DNA of 20,563 bases from a virus: IMG/VR virus record IMGVR_UViG_3300007541_000310, positions 1-20,563 of that record; one strand, 5' to 3'. The notes under the pieces were generated by a model. It did no database searches and was not told the DNA's origin. It worked only from the letters and a program-made list of their open reading frames with translations. This document shows, piece after piece, positions 1 through 9,154 of this stretch. The position numbers and the translations under genes were made by a program. Within the stretch, counting starts at the first letter, position 1. Every line of letters starts with the position of its first letter.

Positions 1-879
1 CCTTCTTCAACTATTGAACAAGGAACTCCTGATAGTTTGAAACCTAAAGGAAGAGCAAAATTAGGTCAAATTATTTTAAATGCAGTTAAACCCGCTGTAC
101 AATTAATCATACCTAAAATTGAAGAATTGGCTATTGAATATGGTCTTGAACAATTTGAACAATTAAAAGATCAAGCAACTAGTCCTGAACAAATTGAAGC
201 TTTAAAACAAAGATTTTGCCCACTCCCTGAACGATTAGATAGGTTAATTGAACTTAGAAATAATATTGTAACCCAACTAAACTCAATAGGAGATAGACTC
301 TCCTCAATTCAGGTAAGTATTGAAGTGGGCACAGGTGTAAAAGATGCCTTTCAACAAATTGTAAATTCTATAAATATTGTTAGACCTACAATCCAAAGTG
401 CAGCGGCTGTTGCTCCTTTAGCGAATATTTTAGGACCCTTAACAGTATCTTTAGACAGGTTGCAAGGTATTGTAGATAAGATTGAACCAAAATTACAAAA
501 TACAACTTTTAGTTTAGATGCTGTATTTCCCCCAATAGCAGTTGTAGTAGAAATTATAGACAAAATTGTTGTTTTATTAGGAAAATTTGATATTCTAATT
601 AAACTTTGTCGACCTAGTGCTAGTCTTACAGCTATTAATGATAATGTAAACATCTTTAAAAGTAGCGGAGTAGTAAATTCTGCAGGTAGTTATAAAGGAT
701 TTACATTTGAAATTGTTACTGAAGCTTTTAGTCCTACTGTCAATAGAATCAAAGCAATCGCCGTAAACCAATCAGGCGTGCCTCTTTTAGAAACCGGTTT
801 ATCTTTTACAACGGATTCTCAAACTTTAATTGATGAATTAAAATTAATTATTGACAGAGATAACTTAAAAGCTTATTAA
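1..879 (+). CDS. Unknown tail/baseplate-region protein with hydrophobic helices, 5' partial
   Basis: The reading frame is open from base 1, so the gene starts before the window and 292 C-terminal residues are visible. The TTG at 37 is an internal Leu codon rather than a credible start. I do not recognise the family. The visible part is mostly helical, with an acidic/amphipathic N-terminal stretch (IEELAIEYGLEQFEQLKDQ), then long hydrophobic segments near window residues 130-165 and 172-205 (for example PPIAVVVEIIDKIVVLLGKF). It ends in a compact beta/alpha-looking domain of about 65 residues beginning GSYKGFTFEIVTEAF. It lies directly upstream of the gp25/gp6 block, in a region where T4-like phages encode baseplate or hub parts, so a tail-associated role is inferred from position only. 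The hydrophobic helices would also suit a tape-measure-like or membrane-interacting segment. Confidence 0.75.
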   Translation, partial: PSSTIEQGTPDSLKPKGRAKLGQIILNAVKPAVQLIIPKIEELAIEYGLEQFEQLKDQATSPEQIEALKQRFCPLPERLDRLIELRNNIVTQLNSIGDRLSSIQVSIEVGTGVKDAFQQIVNSINIVRPTIQSAAAVAPLANILGPLTVSLDRLQGIVDKIEPKLQNTTFSLDAVFPPIAVVVEIIDKIVVLLGKFDILIKLCRPSASLTAINDNVNIFKSSGVVNSAGSYKGFTFEIVTEAFSPTVNRIKAIAVNQSGVPLLETGLSFTTDSQTLIDELKLIIDRDNLKAY

Positions 880-883
880 CCTG

Positions 884-893
884 ATATTTATAA
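884..893. promoter_or_regulatory. ATATTTATA intergenic motif, copy 1
   Basis: ATATTTATAA occupies most of the 17-nt gap between the partial first gene and the 122-aa gene, ending 3 nt before its ATG. It is one of four exact copies of ATATTTATA, all intergenic. The opposite strand reads TATAAATAT, which contains the T4 late promoter core TATAAATA. The function is inferred: a phage promoter element or an RNA-level signal. Confidence 0.5.
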
Positions 894-896
894 CAT

Positions 897-1265
897 ATGA
901 AAACGCAAGACTTCAAAAAAATCATTAAAGAAGCAGTTAAAGAAGCCATCCAAGAGGAACTAAAAGACATCCTTTTGGAGGCAGTTCGTTCACCCAAAGC
1001 ACCAATCCAGGAAGCTTACAAAATGCATCCTGTAACTATTGATACTCCTACAACTCAACCTGCAATGTCAGCTGAGCAAAAAAGAGCAATGTACGACAAT
1101 GTTCTCAATGGTATGAGATCAAATGGTGGTAACATTAATATGACAACTGCTGATTTAAATACTTTCCAGGTTCAACCAGGTATTAGCACTGTGGGTGAAG
1201 GAAGTGCTCTTCCAGGCGGTAATGTTGGTTTAGACCAAATAATGAGTTTAATGAAAGGTAAATAA
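897..1265 (+). CDS. Small protein with N-terminal charged helix, unknown function
   Basis: This 122-aa protein has no family I can name. Residues 1-30 form a strongly charged amphipathic helix (FKKIIKEAVKEAIQEELKD) with several [IVL]-x-E-A contexts: IKEA 10-13, VKEA 14-17, LLEA 26-29 and IQEA 37-40. The middle is low in structure-forming residues and rich in Thr, Asn, Gln and Met. The C-terminus ends with a short GNVGLDQIMSLMKGK segment. The start ATG lies 3 nt after the ATATTTATAA motif, and the stop codon overlaps the gp25 start by one base (TAATG). This makes it the first gene of the baseplate transcription unit and probably co-translated with gp25. A structural or assembly role in the baseplate is inferred from position alone. 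Confidence 0.8.
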   Translation: MKTQDFKKIIKEAVKEAIQEELKDILLEAVRSPKAPIQEAYKMHPVTIDTPTTQPAMSAEQKRAMYDNVLNGMRSNGGNINMTTADLNTFQVQPGISTVGEGSALPGGNVGLDQIMSLMKGK

Positions 1266-1672
1266 TGGCTTTTGGTGCTCAAAAAATATACCCCATTGAT
1301 ACTAAACCGTCTGTAGCGGTTGGTATTGCTTTTCCTTTTGATGTACCGGGTGTATTTAGACAAACTTATTACACCAAAGACGCTGTAAGATATAATTTGT
1401 TAAATTATTTTTTAACAGATCCCCCTGAAAGATACTTAAACCCAAATTTCGGAGCAGGTTTACGTTCTTTTATCTTTGAACAGATATCTAATCAGAATTT
1501 AGATGGTTTAAAAGAAACTATTGGAACTCAGTTAAGAGAATTCTTTCCTAATGTTATAGTGAAAGAACTTAATATATTCTCTATACCAGATCAAAACCAA
1601 ATCACAGTAACATTAAAATATTCAGTACTTGATACTAATATTTCAGATCAAATTGAATTAGTATTCGCATAA
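1265..1672 (+). CDS. 25: Baseplate wedge protein gp25-like (GpW/gp25 family)
   Basis: This protein is a homologue of T4 gp25, the small wedge subunit that bridges the inner baseplate and the sheath in contractile tails. The length of 135 aa matches the family (T4 gp25 is about 132 aa). The family signature is visible: a conserved helix with YNLLNYFLTDPPERYLNPNFG followed within a few residues by GLRSFIFEQI, where the Pro/Glu/Arg and Asn-x-x-x-Gly positions are characteristic. It ends in an amphipathic beta-strand pair (NQITVTLKYSVLD). Its start overlaps the stop of the preceding gene by one base, and its own stop overlaps the gp6 start by one base, so translation is probably coupled. The adjacent gp6 homologue strongly supports the call; gp25 followed by gp6 is the usual order in contractile phages. 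Confidence 0.93.
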   Translation: MAFGAQKIYPIDTKPSVAVGIAFPFDVPGVFRQTYYTKDAVRYNLLNYFLTDPPERYLNPNFGAGLRSFIFEQISNQNLDGLKETIGTQLREFFPNVIVKELNIFSIPDQNQITVTLKYSVLDTNISDQIELVFA

Positions 1673-3531
1673 TGGCAGTAAGACGTAACATACAATATAT
1701 TAATAGGGATTTTACCGAATTAAGAGCGAGTTTAATTAACTACGCTCGCACTTATTTCCCTACTACTTACAATGATTTTACTCCAACATCACCAGGTATG
1801 ATGTTTATGGAGATGGCTGCCTATGTAGGAGACATTTTATCATTTTATCTTGATAATCAAATTCAAGAAACATATTTACAATATGCTCGCCAAACAAATA
1901 ATTTGTTTGACTTAGCTTATATGTTTGGTTACAAACCTAATGTTACTTCTGCAGCTAGTGTAGATTTAAGTTTTTATCAACAGGTTCCTGCCGTCTCTGG
2001 TAGTGATGGTTATCAACCTGATTTTAATTACTCCCTCTACATACCAGCCAATTCAACATTCTTATCATCAGCTTCAGGAAGTGTAAGCTTCTTAATTGAA
2101 GATCCTGTTGATTTTAGTGTTTCTTCCTCAGGTGACCCTACAGAGGTTACTGTTTTTGCACAATCTGGAAATGCAATTCAATATTTCCTTCTTAAAAAGG
2201 TTAGAAAAGCTATTTCAGCTACAATAAACACAACAACATTTTCGTTTGGAAATCCCGAACAATTTTCTACAGTTCAAATTAGTGCAAATAATATTATTGG
2301 AATTTTAGATGCTTTTGATACTGATGGAAATCAATGGTATGAAGTAGATTATTTGGCTCAAGACGCAATATTTGATTCCATAAAGAATACAAATACAAAC
2401 GACCCAAACCTATCTCAGTATTCAGGAGATACTCCTTTCCTACTTCAATTAAAACAAGTTCAGCGTAGATTCGCCACTCGTTTTTTAAATGATACAACTC
2501 TTCAGATCCAGTTCGGCTCTGGTACAAATTCTGATACAGATGAAGAAATTTTACCTAACCCTGATAACGTAGGTTTAGGTTTACCTTTTGAAGTTGATAA
2601 GCTTACAACAGCATTTTCTCCTTCAAACTTTATCTTTACTAAAAATTACGGCATCGCACCTAATAATACTACAATCACAATGAGGTATTTAACTGGAGGT
2701 GGTGTTTCTGCTAATGTTCCTCAAAATACGATCAATACGCTTACTACAGGAAACGTACAATTTTTGAATTCAAATCTTGATCCTGTTACAGCACAATCTA
2801 TTTTTACTTCATTAGCTATCAACAACCAAGTAGCAGCAGATGGTGGTGGAGACGGAGATTCAGATGAAGAAATTCGCCAAAATGCTTCGGCAAACTACGC
2901 AACACAATTGCGAAATGTAACCCAAAATGACTATTTAGTTAGAGCTTTATCTCTACCAGCAAGGTATGGTGTTATTTCTAAAGCTTATATAGAACCGACA
3001 AAAGCTCAAAGCGCGCAGTCCGGTGCAGCTGCATCGATCCTTGATTTATACGTTTTATCTTTTGATGAAAACAGCAAATTAAGAAAGGCCTCACCCGCTT
3101 TAAAACAAAATCTGTCTACTTACCTATCTCAATATAGAATGGTAAACGATAGTTTAAATATCAAAGATGCTTTTATTATAAACATTGGTGTCAATTTTGA
3201 TATCATTGTTTTACCTAACTACAATAGTAATGAAGTTCTTACTAAGTGTATTTTAGCTTTAAGAGAATTTTTTGCTATTAAGAATTGGCAAATCAACGAA
3301 CCTATTGTTTTAAGAGATTTATATATTCTCTTGGATCTTGTAGAGGGAGTACAAACTGTAAAAAATATCACTATAAGCAATAAGGTAGGTACAAATTTAG
3401 GATATTCTGAATATGCTTATGATGTAACAGGTGCTACTTTATCTAATGTTGTATATCCCTCTTTAGACCCAATGATTTTTGAAGTAAAATATCCAGATAC
3501 CGATATTCAAGGTAGAGTAGTATCATTATAA
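1672..3531 (+). CDS. 6: Baseplate wedge protein gp6-like (baseplate J family)
   Basis: This 619-aa protein matches T4 gp6 (660 aa), the wedge protein that forms the ring around the baseplate hub. The N-terminus (INRDFTELRASLINYARTYF, then TPTSPGMMFMEMAAYVGDILSFYLDNQIQETYL) is the conserved gp6 opening. An acidic DGGGDGDSDEEIRQNAS stretch near residues 395-412 precedes the typical NYATQLRNVTQNDYLVRALSLP motif of baseplate J-like proteins, in which translocated loops are tested against partners. The C-terminal part (VLRDLYILLDLVEGVQTVKNITI) is also family-typical. The gene shares one base with the gp25 stop and ends 1 nt before the next gene. A key acidic/Gly-rich loop is retained and no truncation is seen. 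Confidence 0.92.
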   Translation: MAVRRNIQYINRDFTELRASLINYARTYFPTTYNDFTPTSPGMMFMEMAAYVGDILSFYLDNQIQETYLQYARQTNNLFDLAYMFGYKPNVTSAASVDLSFYQQVPAVSGSDGYQPDFNYSLYIPANSTFLSSASGSVSFLIEDPVDFSVSSSGDPTEVTVFAQSGNAIQYFLLKKVRKAISATINTTTFSFGNPEQFSTVQISANNIIGILDAFDTDGNQWYEVDYLAQDAIFDSIKNTNTNDPNLSQYSGDTPFLLQLKQVQRRFATRFLNDTTLQIQFGSGTNSDTDEEILPNPDNVGLGLPFEVDKLTTAFSPSNFIFTKNYGIAPNNTTITMRYLTGGGVSANVPQNTINTLTTGNVQFLNSNLDPVTAQSIFTSLAINNQVAADGGGDGDSDEEIRQNASANYATQLRNVTQNDYLVRALSLPARYGVISKAYIEPTKAQSAQSGAAASILDLYVLSFDENSKLRKASPALKQNLSTYLSQYRMVNDSLNIKDAFIINIGVNFDIIVLPNYNSNEVLTKCILALREFFAIKNWQINEPIVLRDLYILLDLVEGVQTVKNITISNKVGTNLGYSEYAYDVTGATLSNVVYPSLDPMIFEVKYPDTDIQGRVVSL

Positions 3532-3532
3532 A

Positions 3533-4666
3533 ATGGCAGTATATAAAATTTTCCCCGAAAAAGACGCTTCGATCTATTCCCTATTCCCCACAATGAATAC
3601 GGGATTAGATGAAATTCTTGACATTACAAATTTAAACTTTGCTATCAGTAGTAGTGCTCAAGTAGCAAGATTTTTAATCAAATTTGAGGAAAGTCAAATT
3701 AATAGCACTTTAAGCAATCTTGTTGGGAATAGCGAATGGACTGCCGCCTTAAAATTATATATTGCAACAGCTCAAAGTATAAACTTAGATTACTATCTTG
3801 AAGTATTCCCAGTTTACGGATCTTGGGGAATGGGTACTGGAAAATATTTAGATAGCCCTATTTCTACTAATGGTGTAAGTTGGAAATACCAAAATTATGC
3901 TAATGGAAATAGCTGGCCTACTGCAAGCTGGATTACAATTCCTTATGTTTCAATGTCCTACCAAAACAACAACAAAGGTGGTGGGGCTTGGTATACTGGA
4001 TCTTCTACAGGACTTTCATTCCCTATTACACAAAGTTTTAATTACAGAAGTGATAAAGACTTAAATGTAGATGTAAAAGATATTGTCACTGCTTGGAGCT
4101 CTTCTGAAATTGCTAACGAGGGATTCCTTATAAAATGGGAAGATAGTATTGAATGGAATTCTGCTAAAGCGGTACAACCTGTTTTACAATATTATAGTGT
4201 TGATACAAACACAATTTATCCTCCTGTTTTAGAATTTAAATGGGATGATAGCATTTGGAATACAGGATCAACAACTACTACAGTTGTCACAACTGACAAT
4301 CTTTATGTTTCTATTCCTGAAAACCAAGGATTCTTCTATAGTGAAAGTGTTCAACGCTTTAGAGTAAACTGCAGACCAAAATACCCAGAAATTGTATTCC
4401 AAACTGCATCACTCTACACAACAAACTACTACTTACCTTCTGGTTCAGCTTGGTATGCTGTTAAAGATTTAGACACAAATGAATACGTAATTGAATTTGA
4501 CGAAAAATACACTCAAATGAGTGCTGACGACATTTCAAATTACTTCTTCTTATATATGAATGGTCTTCAACCTGAAAGATATTACACAATCCTTATCAAA
4601 TATGCGATTAGTGGTTCAGTTTTTGTTCAAGATAGCAATTACAACTTTAAAGTTATTAACGGATAA
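3533..4666 (+). CDS. Tail/baseplate protein with DNRLRE-like domain
   Basis: This 377-aa protein has an N-terminal beta-rich region that resembles DNRLRE-type domains. It opens with YKIFPEKDASIYSLFPTMNT and continues with an N-T-G-L-D-E segment, then a strand-rich core containing FNYRSDKDLNVDVKDIVTAW and GFLIKWEDS around residues 165-210, the segment usually written as DVTxxVxxW in such domains. The remainder is beta-rich and aromatic, with a C-terminal part (YYLPSGSAWYAVKDLDTNEY) that looks like a separate immunoglobulin-like or accessory domain. It sits in the gp6-gp7 neighbourhood and starts 1 nt after the gp6 stop, so a baseplate-periphery role is likely. DNRLRE domains occur in extracellular proteins and phage structural proteins. 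The domain assignment comes from motif memory; I cannot run a profile search. Confidence 0.75.
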   Translation: MAVYKIFPEKDASIYSLFPTMNTGLDEILDITNLNFAISSSAQVARFLIKFEESQINSTLSNLVGNSEWTAALKLYIATAQSINLDYYLEVFPVYGSWGMGTGKYLDSPISTNGVSWKYQNYANGNSWPTASWITIPYVSMSYQNNNKGGGAWYTGSSTGLSFPITQSFNYRSDKDLNVDVKDIVTAWSSSEIANEGFLIKWEDSIEWNSAKAVQPVLQYYSVDTNTIYPPVLEFKWDDSIWNTGSTTTTVVTTDNLYVSIPENQGFFYSESVQRFRVNCRPKYPEIVFQTASLYTTNYYLPSGSAWYAVKDLDTNEYVIEFDEKYTQMSADDISNYFFLYMNGLQPERYYTILIKYAISGSVFVQDSNYNFKVING

Positions 4667-5028
4667 TGGCTCAAGAGGTAAATTTACAAAAACAAGTATA
4701 TGATAAAAATCAATACCAAAAGGTTATTGATAACTCATTTACCCAGTTAGGTGTAACTAACCCTACATCTACTACAGTTGCTCCCTTACCATCTGTTGAT
4801 CAATTTTTTCAGTATTATTCCCAATTGTTCTTTGATATTCCTAAATTCGGTGCAACCAATTCTCACGAATATTTAATTAAAACAAGTCAAGACTATATAG
4901 GAACTACTAATGTAGTAAATGAAGAAATTCAAGCATTAATTGCAGAGTTAACAGCTCTTAGACAAGATAACTTGGATTTACAACAAAGTTTATTAGATTT
5001 GGTAAGCGCGAATCAGAACAATGGCTAA
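4666..5028 (+). CDS. Small tail/baseplate protein with C-terminal coiled coil
   Basis: The 120-aa product has a polar N-terminus, a central aromatic motif (VDQFFQYYSQLFFDIPKFG followed by HEYLIKTSQDYI) and a C-terminal heptad-like helix from about residue 83 (EEIQALIAELTALRQDNLDL), which predicts an oligomerising coiled coil. I do not know a characterised homologue. The gene is wedged between the DNRLRE-like protein (one-base overlap) and the very large tail protein (8-nt overlap), so it is almost certainly translated with them and belongs to the same substructure. A connector or chaperone-like role for the large neighbour is possible but is only inferred from size, coiled coil and position. 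Confidence 0.8.
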   Translation: MAQEVNLQKQVYDKNQYQKVIDNSFTQLGVTNPTSTTVAPLPSVDQFFQYYSQLFFDIPKFGATNSHEYLIKTSQDYIGTTNVVNEEIQALIAELTALRQDNLDLQQSLLDLVSANQNNG

Positions 5029-8000
5029 TAGTATTACATTAACTTCAATTGACCCTCAAACATTTGAGCTTCAGAACTATTCTCCTTCGGATAATAATCT
5101 GATTACCAATTTTACTATTGATTCCTCATTTAATCCTGAAACAGATTATATTTCATATTTTATCTATAATTTAAATGGATTTATAGAAGGATTTAGAGAA
5201 AATTATCGAGGGTATACAATACAAAATCAGGCCCTATTTGTTTATCCTGAAAAGGATGTAGTTGCATCATCTCTTCAAATAGGAGAATACAATATTGTCT
5301 ATTATTTCCTCCAAAATCAGGCAAATAGTAGCCCAGATGCTCAATATTTCATCAGTGAAATTTCTTCTGATAGAACTGAACTTAGATTAAGTTCAACTGA
5401 AATCTCAGATGCTTTACTTTTACAAGGGGGTGCTGATCTAATCTTAAAACAAACCAATTCACAAGGAGTATTTTTAGATTTTTATCTAAATTTTGGTTTA
5501 GACAGCTTCATTATTGCCAATAATCTTTTAATTGACAATACAGATCCTACTAACCCAACACTTTTAGTTAAATTATACGAGGCACTTCCTGAGGAGTTTG
5601 GAATTAATAATACTTGTTACTTTGTTACAGAAGTTGCTGATCCTATTGGTTACAACGTAGATATTCAAGATGATTTTTCTGATCTATTTGTAAATCCTCA
5701 ACTTTCCGGTCCTAATTTCAATTTGAATATTAAGGATCAAATTAACAATAGTACTCCTTACACAAATTATCAAACCTTAACCTCACAATCTTATGCTGTA
5801 GGTTCTGGAAGTTTGCAGTACCAAGTTAATAGTATTTTAGCTGAAAGAGGTATTGAAATCAACGTAGATTATTCTAACTACTCTAATTTCATTTATTTCT
5901 CTTCAGCTCAAACCCGATTAGAAAACTTTTATTATAAGTTAAGCTTAATTGAAGAATATCAATACAGCGCTTCTCTAACAGATAATACGGGTTCTGGATT
6001 TGTCTCTAGCTCACAAAACCTTTGGAATTCTAAGATAGATGAAATCATAACCACATTCGATGGTTACGATTACTATCTTTACTACAATTCAGGATCCACA
6101 GCTTGGCCTAAAGTTAACTCTCAATATCCCTACATCAATGCCTCAACAGCAAATCCTGGTGCAGGATATACTTGGTTCTTAAGCCAATCAGCAGTTGCTA
6201 CTACATTTGATGAAGCTAACAATAATGCTTTAATCAATGCTATTCCGGGCTACTTAAGAGAAGATACTGACAATGCTGATTTTGAGCTATTTGTAGAGAT
6301 GTTAGGCGAAATGTTTGATAACATTTGGCTTTACTATCAAGATGTAACAGAAAAATGGAATGCAGATAACCGCTTACAATATGGTGTTTCTAAAGAAATT
6401 GTTGCTGATATTTTAAGAGACCTTGGTCTAAAAATTTACCAAAGCAATTTCTCATCAACAGATCTTTACCTAGCATTTTTAGGTGTCACTCCAGAAGGCA
6501 ATCAATTCCCCTTCCCTTATATTACAGGTTCATACCCCGTACCTACAGGCTACGAATATATTGATACTAAAATCTCAGCATCAAATGAGGTTGTTCCTTT
6601 AGAAGATGTTCAAAAATCCTTCTATAAGAGATTATTCCACAACTTACCTTTCTTACTTAAGAAAAAAGGTACAACAACTGGATTACAAAGTCTTTTAACA
6701 ACTTATGGTGTTCCTGATACTATTTTAAGAGTAGCGGAATTCGGAGGTAAAGATAAAATTGAAACTAACGATTGGGATTACTGGCAGCATAAGTACAATT
6801 TAGCACATTTAGCTGCAGATGCTAATCACTATATTGCAACAGATTTTGCCCTTAATTCAAGTTGGACAACACAATATACAACAAATCGTCCTGAAACTAT
6901 ATCCTTTAGATTTAAAACTATTGGATTAGATTATGCTTTAGCAAACAACGTACAAAACTTATTTATTGCTACAGATGGTGGAGATTCAAGTTATATTAAT
7001 CTTGTTTATCCTAGCTCATCCCTAACATCTGGATCATACTCAGGTTCAATTCCAAACCCATACGACCAAAAGTATGCATACCTAAATTTCATCCCAGATG
7101 CCGCAAACCCTAGTGTTTCTGCCAGTATTTATTTACCTTTCTTAGATGAAGGTTGGTGGTCGGTTGCTCTTACATATACTGGAAGCGACATATTCACATT
7201 ATATGCTGCTAACAACATTTACGATGGCGATGATGGTTCAACAATTGGTTTTATTGGATCTGCTTCAGTAGTAGGTGATGAAGCTATTTGGAATGTACTT
7301 GACCAAGCTTATTTTATAAGCAATGCTGGTTCAAGTTTCCCAAATGGTGGTACTTTCTTCTCGGGTAGTTTACAAGAAATTAGATACTACTCGAACCCAA
7401 TAGATGTGCGTAGTTTCAAGGATTTTGTAATGAATCCTGATTCTATTAAAACCGATGGTTTAAATGGTGCTTCAAATTACTTAGCTTTTAGAGCTGCTTT
7501 AGGTGGTGAACTTTATACAGGTTCAGTTTCAATCCACCCAAAAGTTACTGGATCTTGGATTACAACCTCTTCATTTAATAGCGATAGTAACTTTACTATT
7601 AATACTGAAAATTGGGTTTCTAATTACGAATACCTTTTCTTAAATCAACCTGCGGTTGGTATTAGAAATATTATTTCAAACAAGATTCAAGTAGTTGAAC
7701 CTAACCTTCCAGCAGGTAATACTTTATCTCAATATATTTCAGTACAACAAAAAAGTACAGGTAGTTTATACACAGAAAACTCAACTTATACTGAGATAGC
7801 TTTTTCTCCACAAAACGAAATCAATGACGACATTATGGGTCAACTTGGTTTCTTTAATATGGGAGACTACATAGGTGATCCAAGACAAAGATTCGATCGC
7901 TTAGACTACTACCCTGATCTTGATAGAATTAGAAACAACTATTTCGAAAAATATCAGTCAAACTATAATATTTTTGAGTACATCAACTTGATCAAATATT

Positions 8001-9151
8001 TTGACAATTCATTGTTCAAAATGATCAAAGATTTTACTCCTGCTCGCAGTAGTCTTGCTTCAGGTGTTGTTGTTAAACAAACAATTTTAGAAAGAAGCAA
8101 ATACCCAGAACCTTTAGTTGCAGTTTCTCAATCAGAATTTACAGGTTCTATTGATACTGCCTTTATTGAAGGTGGCCCTGGAGGTTCAACCCCTATTTTA
8201 GCAAATGGAGGTATTACCAAAGTAGAAGTACTTGATGGTGGTTTTGGTTACACAGGTAGTGCAAGTACCTATCCTATTTCAATTATTGGAGGTGGAGGTC
8301 AAGGTGCTGTTTTAACACCTAATATCACTTTAGGAGGTGTACTATCAGTTGGTACTATTCTGACACCCTATATTATACAAAATTCGTACGATGTTCCAAA
8401 TGGAAATAATACAATATTAGGATATTTAGAAGATGGTGTCTCTTACTCATTTAACTACTCTGCTTCAAGTAATACAATTACTTTTATTGAAGCTCGGCAA
8501 ACATTTTCACCCTATTACGATTTAGAAAAAATAACATTTAAAGCAGGTGATCTTGGTAGTACTACTGATGTTATAGTACAAGCACCTTATACAATACTAA
8601 GTTCAATTAGTGACGGGTATATCTCTTCAGTCCAAATCAACAACCCAGGTAAAGATTTCACATCATTCCCAACTCTTTCAATTACAGGGACAACGGGTTC
8701 AGATGCAATTTTAGAAGTTACAGAGTTAGATAATTCTATTGTAACTCAAACTTGGTATGGTAATAATGTTACTCCTTATGGTTTAGTACCATTTACACAA
8801 TCTACAGCTGTTGAATTTTATAATGGAGAATATAGTGGATCTTTAATCAACGTAGATAATGGAGGTGAGCTAAACTTAGCAAACCCCGTTAAACAAGTTA
8901 GTACTATTCCTCTCTCTTATTATTCTACAGGATCTGCTACAGCTATAAACCCCTCTCCTGGTCAATTCTTTTGGAGAGCTGAACAATATGCTGTTGGAGG
9001 AGGAATATCACCAGATGGTCCAGCTGGTTTAAAATATATGTATATTAACGAAACCGATGCTAATGGGGTTAATATTCTTCAAGCTTTGCAAAATTTAAAT
9101 CCTGGAGATACAATGACATTTACAATAGTATACGATCAAACTGTTTCTTAA
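5021..9151 (+). CDS. Very large baseplate/tail protein, gp7-like position, with LamG-like region
   Basis: This 1376-aa protein is the largest in the window and occupies the place of T4 gp7 (about 1030 aa). Residues about 1-400 are beta-rich. Residues 405-560 contain a wedge-like segment (PGYLREDTDNADFELFVEML, then ILRDLGLKIYQ and LPFLLKKKGTTTGLQSLLTT) of the kind seen in P2 gpI and large wedge proteins. Residues about 590-810 look like a concanavalin A/LamG fold (IATDFALNSSW, TISFRFKT, EGWWSVALTYTGS, GSLQEIRYY), a possible glycan-binding module. Residues 960-1040 return to a conserved helical segment (FFNMGDYIGDPRQRFDRLDY, then YINLIKYFDNSLFKMIKDF). Two GxGYT-type glycine-rich repeats follow near 1062-1113 and 1203-1233. 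It overlaps the preceding gene by 8 nt. The gp7 equivalence is inferred from size and order. Confidence 0.82.
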   Translation: MANSITLTSIDPQTFELQNYSPSDNNLITNFTIDSSFNPETDYISYFIYNLNGFIEGFRENYRGYTIQNQALFVYPEKDVVASSLQIGEYNIVYYFLQNQANSSPDAQYFISEISSDRTELRLSSTEISDALLLQGGADLILKQTNSQGVFLDFYLNFGLDSFIIANNLLIDNTDPTNPTLLVKLYEALPEEFGINNTCYFVTEVADPIGYNVDIQDDFSDLFVNPQLSGPNFNLNIKDQINNSTPYTNYQTLTSQSYAVGSGSLQYQVNSILAERGIEINVDYSNYSNFIYFSSAQTRLENFYYKLSLIEEYQYSASLTDNTGSGFVSSSQNLWNSKIDEIITTFDGYDYYLYYNSGSTAWPKVNSQYPYINASTANPGAGYTWFLSQSAVATTFDEANNNALINAIPGYLREDTDNADFELFVEMLGEMFDNIWLYYQDVTEKWNADNRLQYGVSKEIVADILRDLGLKIYQSNFSSTDLYLAFLGVTPEGNQFPFPYITGSYPVPTGYEYIDTKISASNEVVPLEDVQKSFYKRLFHNLPFLLKKKGTTTGLQSLLTTYGVPDTILRVAEFGGKDKIETNDWDYWQHKYNLAHLAADANHYIATDFALNSSWTTQYTTNRPETISFRFKTIGLDYALANNVQNLFIATDGGDSSYINLVYPSSSLTSGSYSGSIPNPYDQKYAYLNFIPDAANPSVSASIYLPFLDEGWWSVALTYTGSDIFTLYAANNIYDGDDGSTIGFIGSASVVGDEAIWNVLDQAYFISNAGSSFPNGGTFFSGSLQEIRYYSNPIDVRSFKDFVMNPDSIKTDGLNGASNYLAFRAALGGELYTGSVSIHPKVTGSWITTSSFNSDSNFTINTENWVSNYEYLFLNQPAVGIRNIISNKIQVVEPNLPAGNTLSQYISVQQKSTGSLYTENSTYTEIAFSPQNEINDDIMGQLGFFNMGDYIGDPRQRFDRLDYYPDLDRIRNNYFEKYQSNYNIFEYINLIKYFDNSLFKMIKDFTPARSSLASGVVVKQTILERSKYPEPLVAVSQSEFTGSIDTAFIEGGPGGSTPILANGGITKVEVLDGGFGYTGSASTYPISIIGGGGQGAVLTPNITLGGVLSVGTILTPYIIQNSYDVPNGNNTILGYLEDGVSYSFNYSASSNTITFIEARQTFSPYYDLEKITFKAGDLGSTTDVIVQAPYTILSSISDGYISSVQINNPGKDFTSFPTLSITGTTGSDAILEVTELDNSIVTQTWYGNNVTPYGLVPFTQSTAVEFYNGEYSGSLINVDNGGELNLANPVKQVSTIPLSYYSTGSATAINPSPGQFFWRAEQYAVGGGISPDGPAGLKYMYINETDANGVNILQALQNLNPGDTMTFTIVYDQTVS

Positions 9152-9154
9152 AAA

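Noticed and set aside
37-39. TTG as the start of the first gene
   Set aside because: The frame is open to base 1, so the gene almost certainly begins before the window.
351-653. Minus-strand ORF of 100 codons
   Set aside because: It lies wholly inside the first + strand gene, and every supported gene is on the + strand.
2294-2527. Minus-strand ORF inside the gp6 gene
   Set aside because: It is a shadow of a well-supported baseplate gene and has no family motif.
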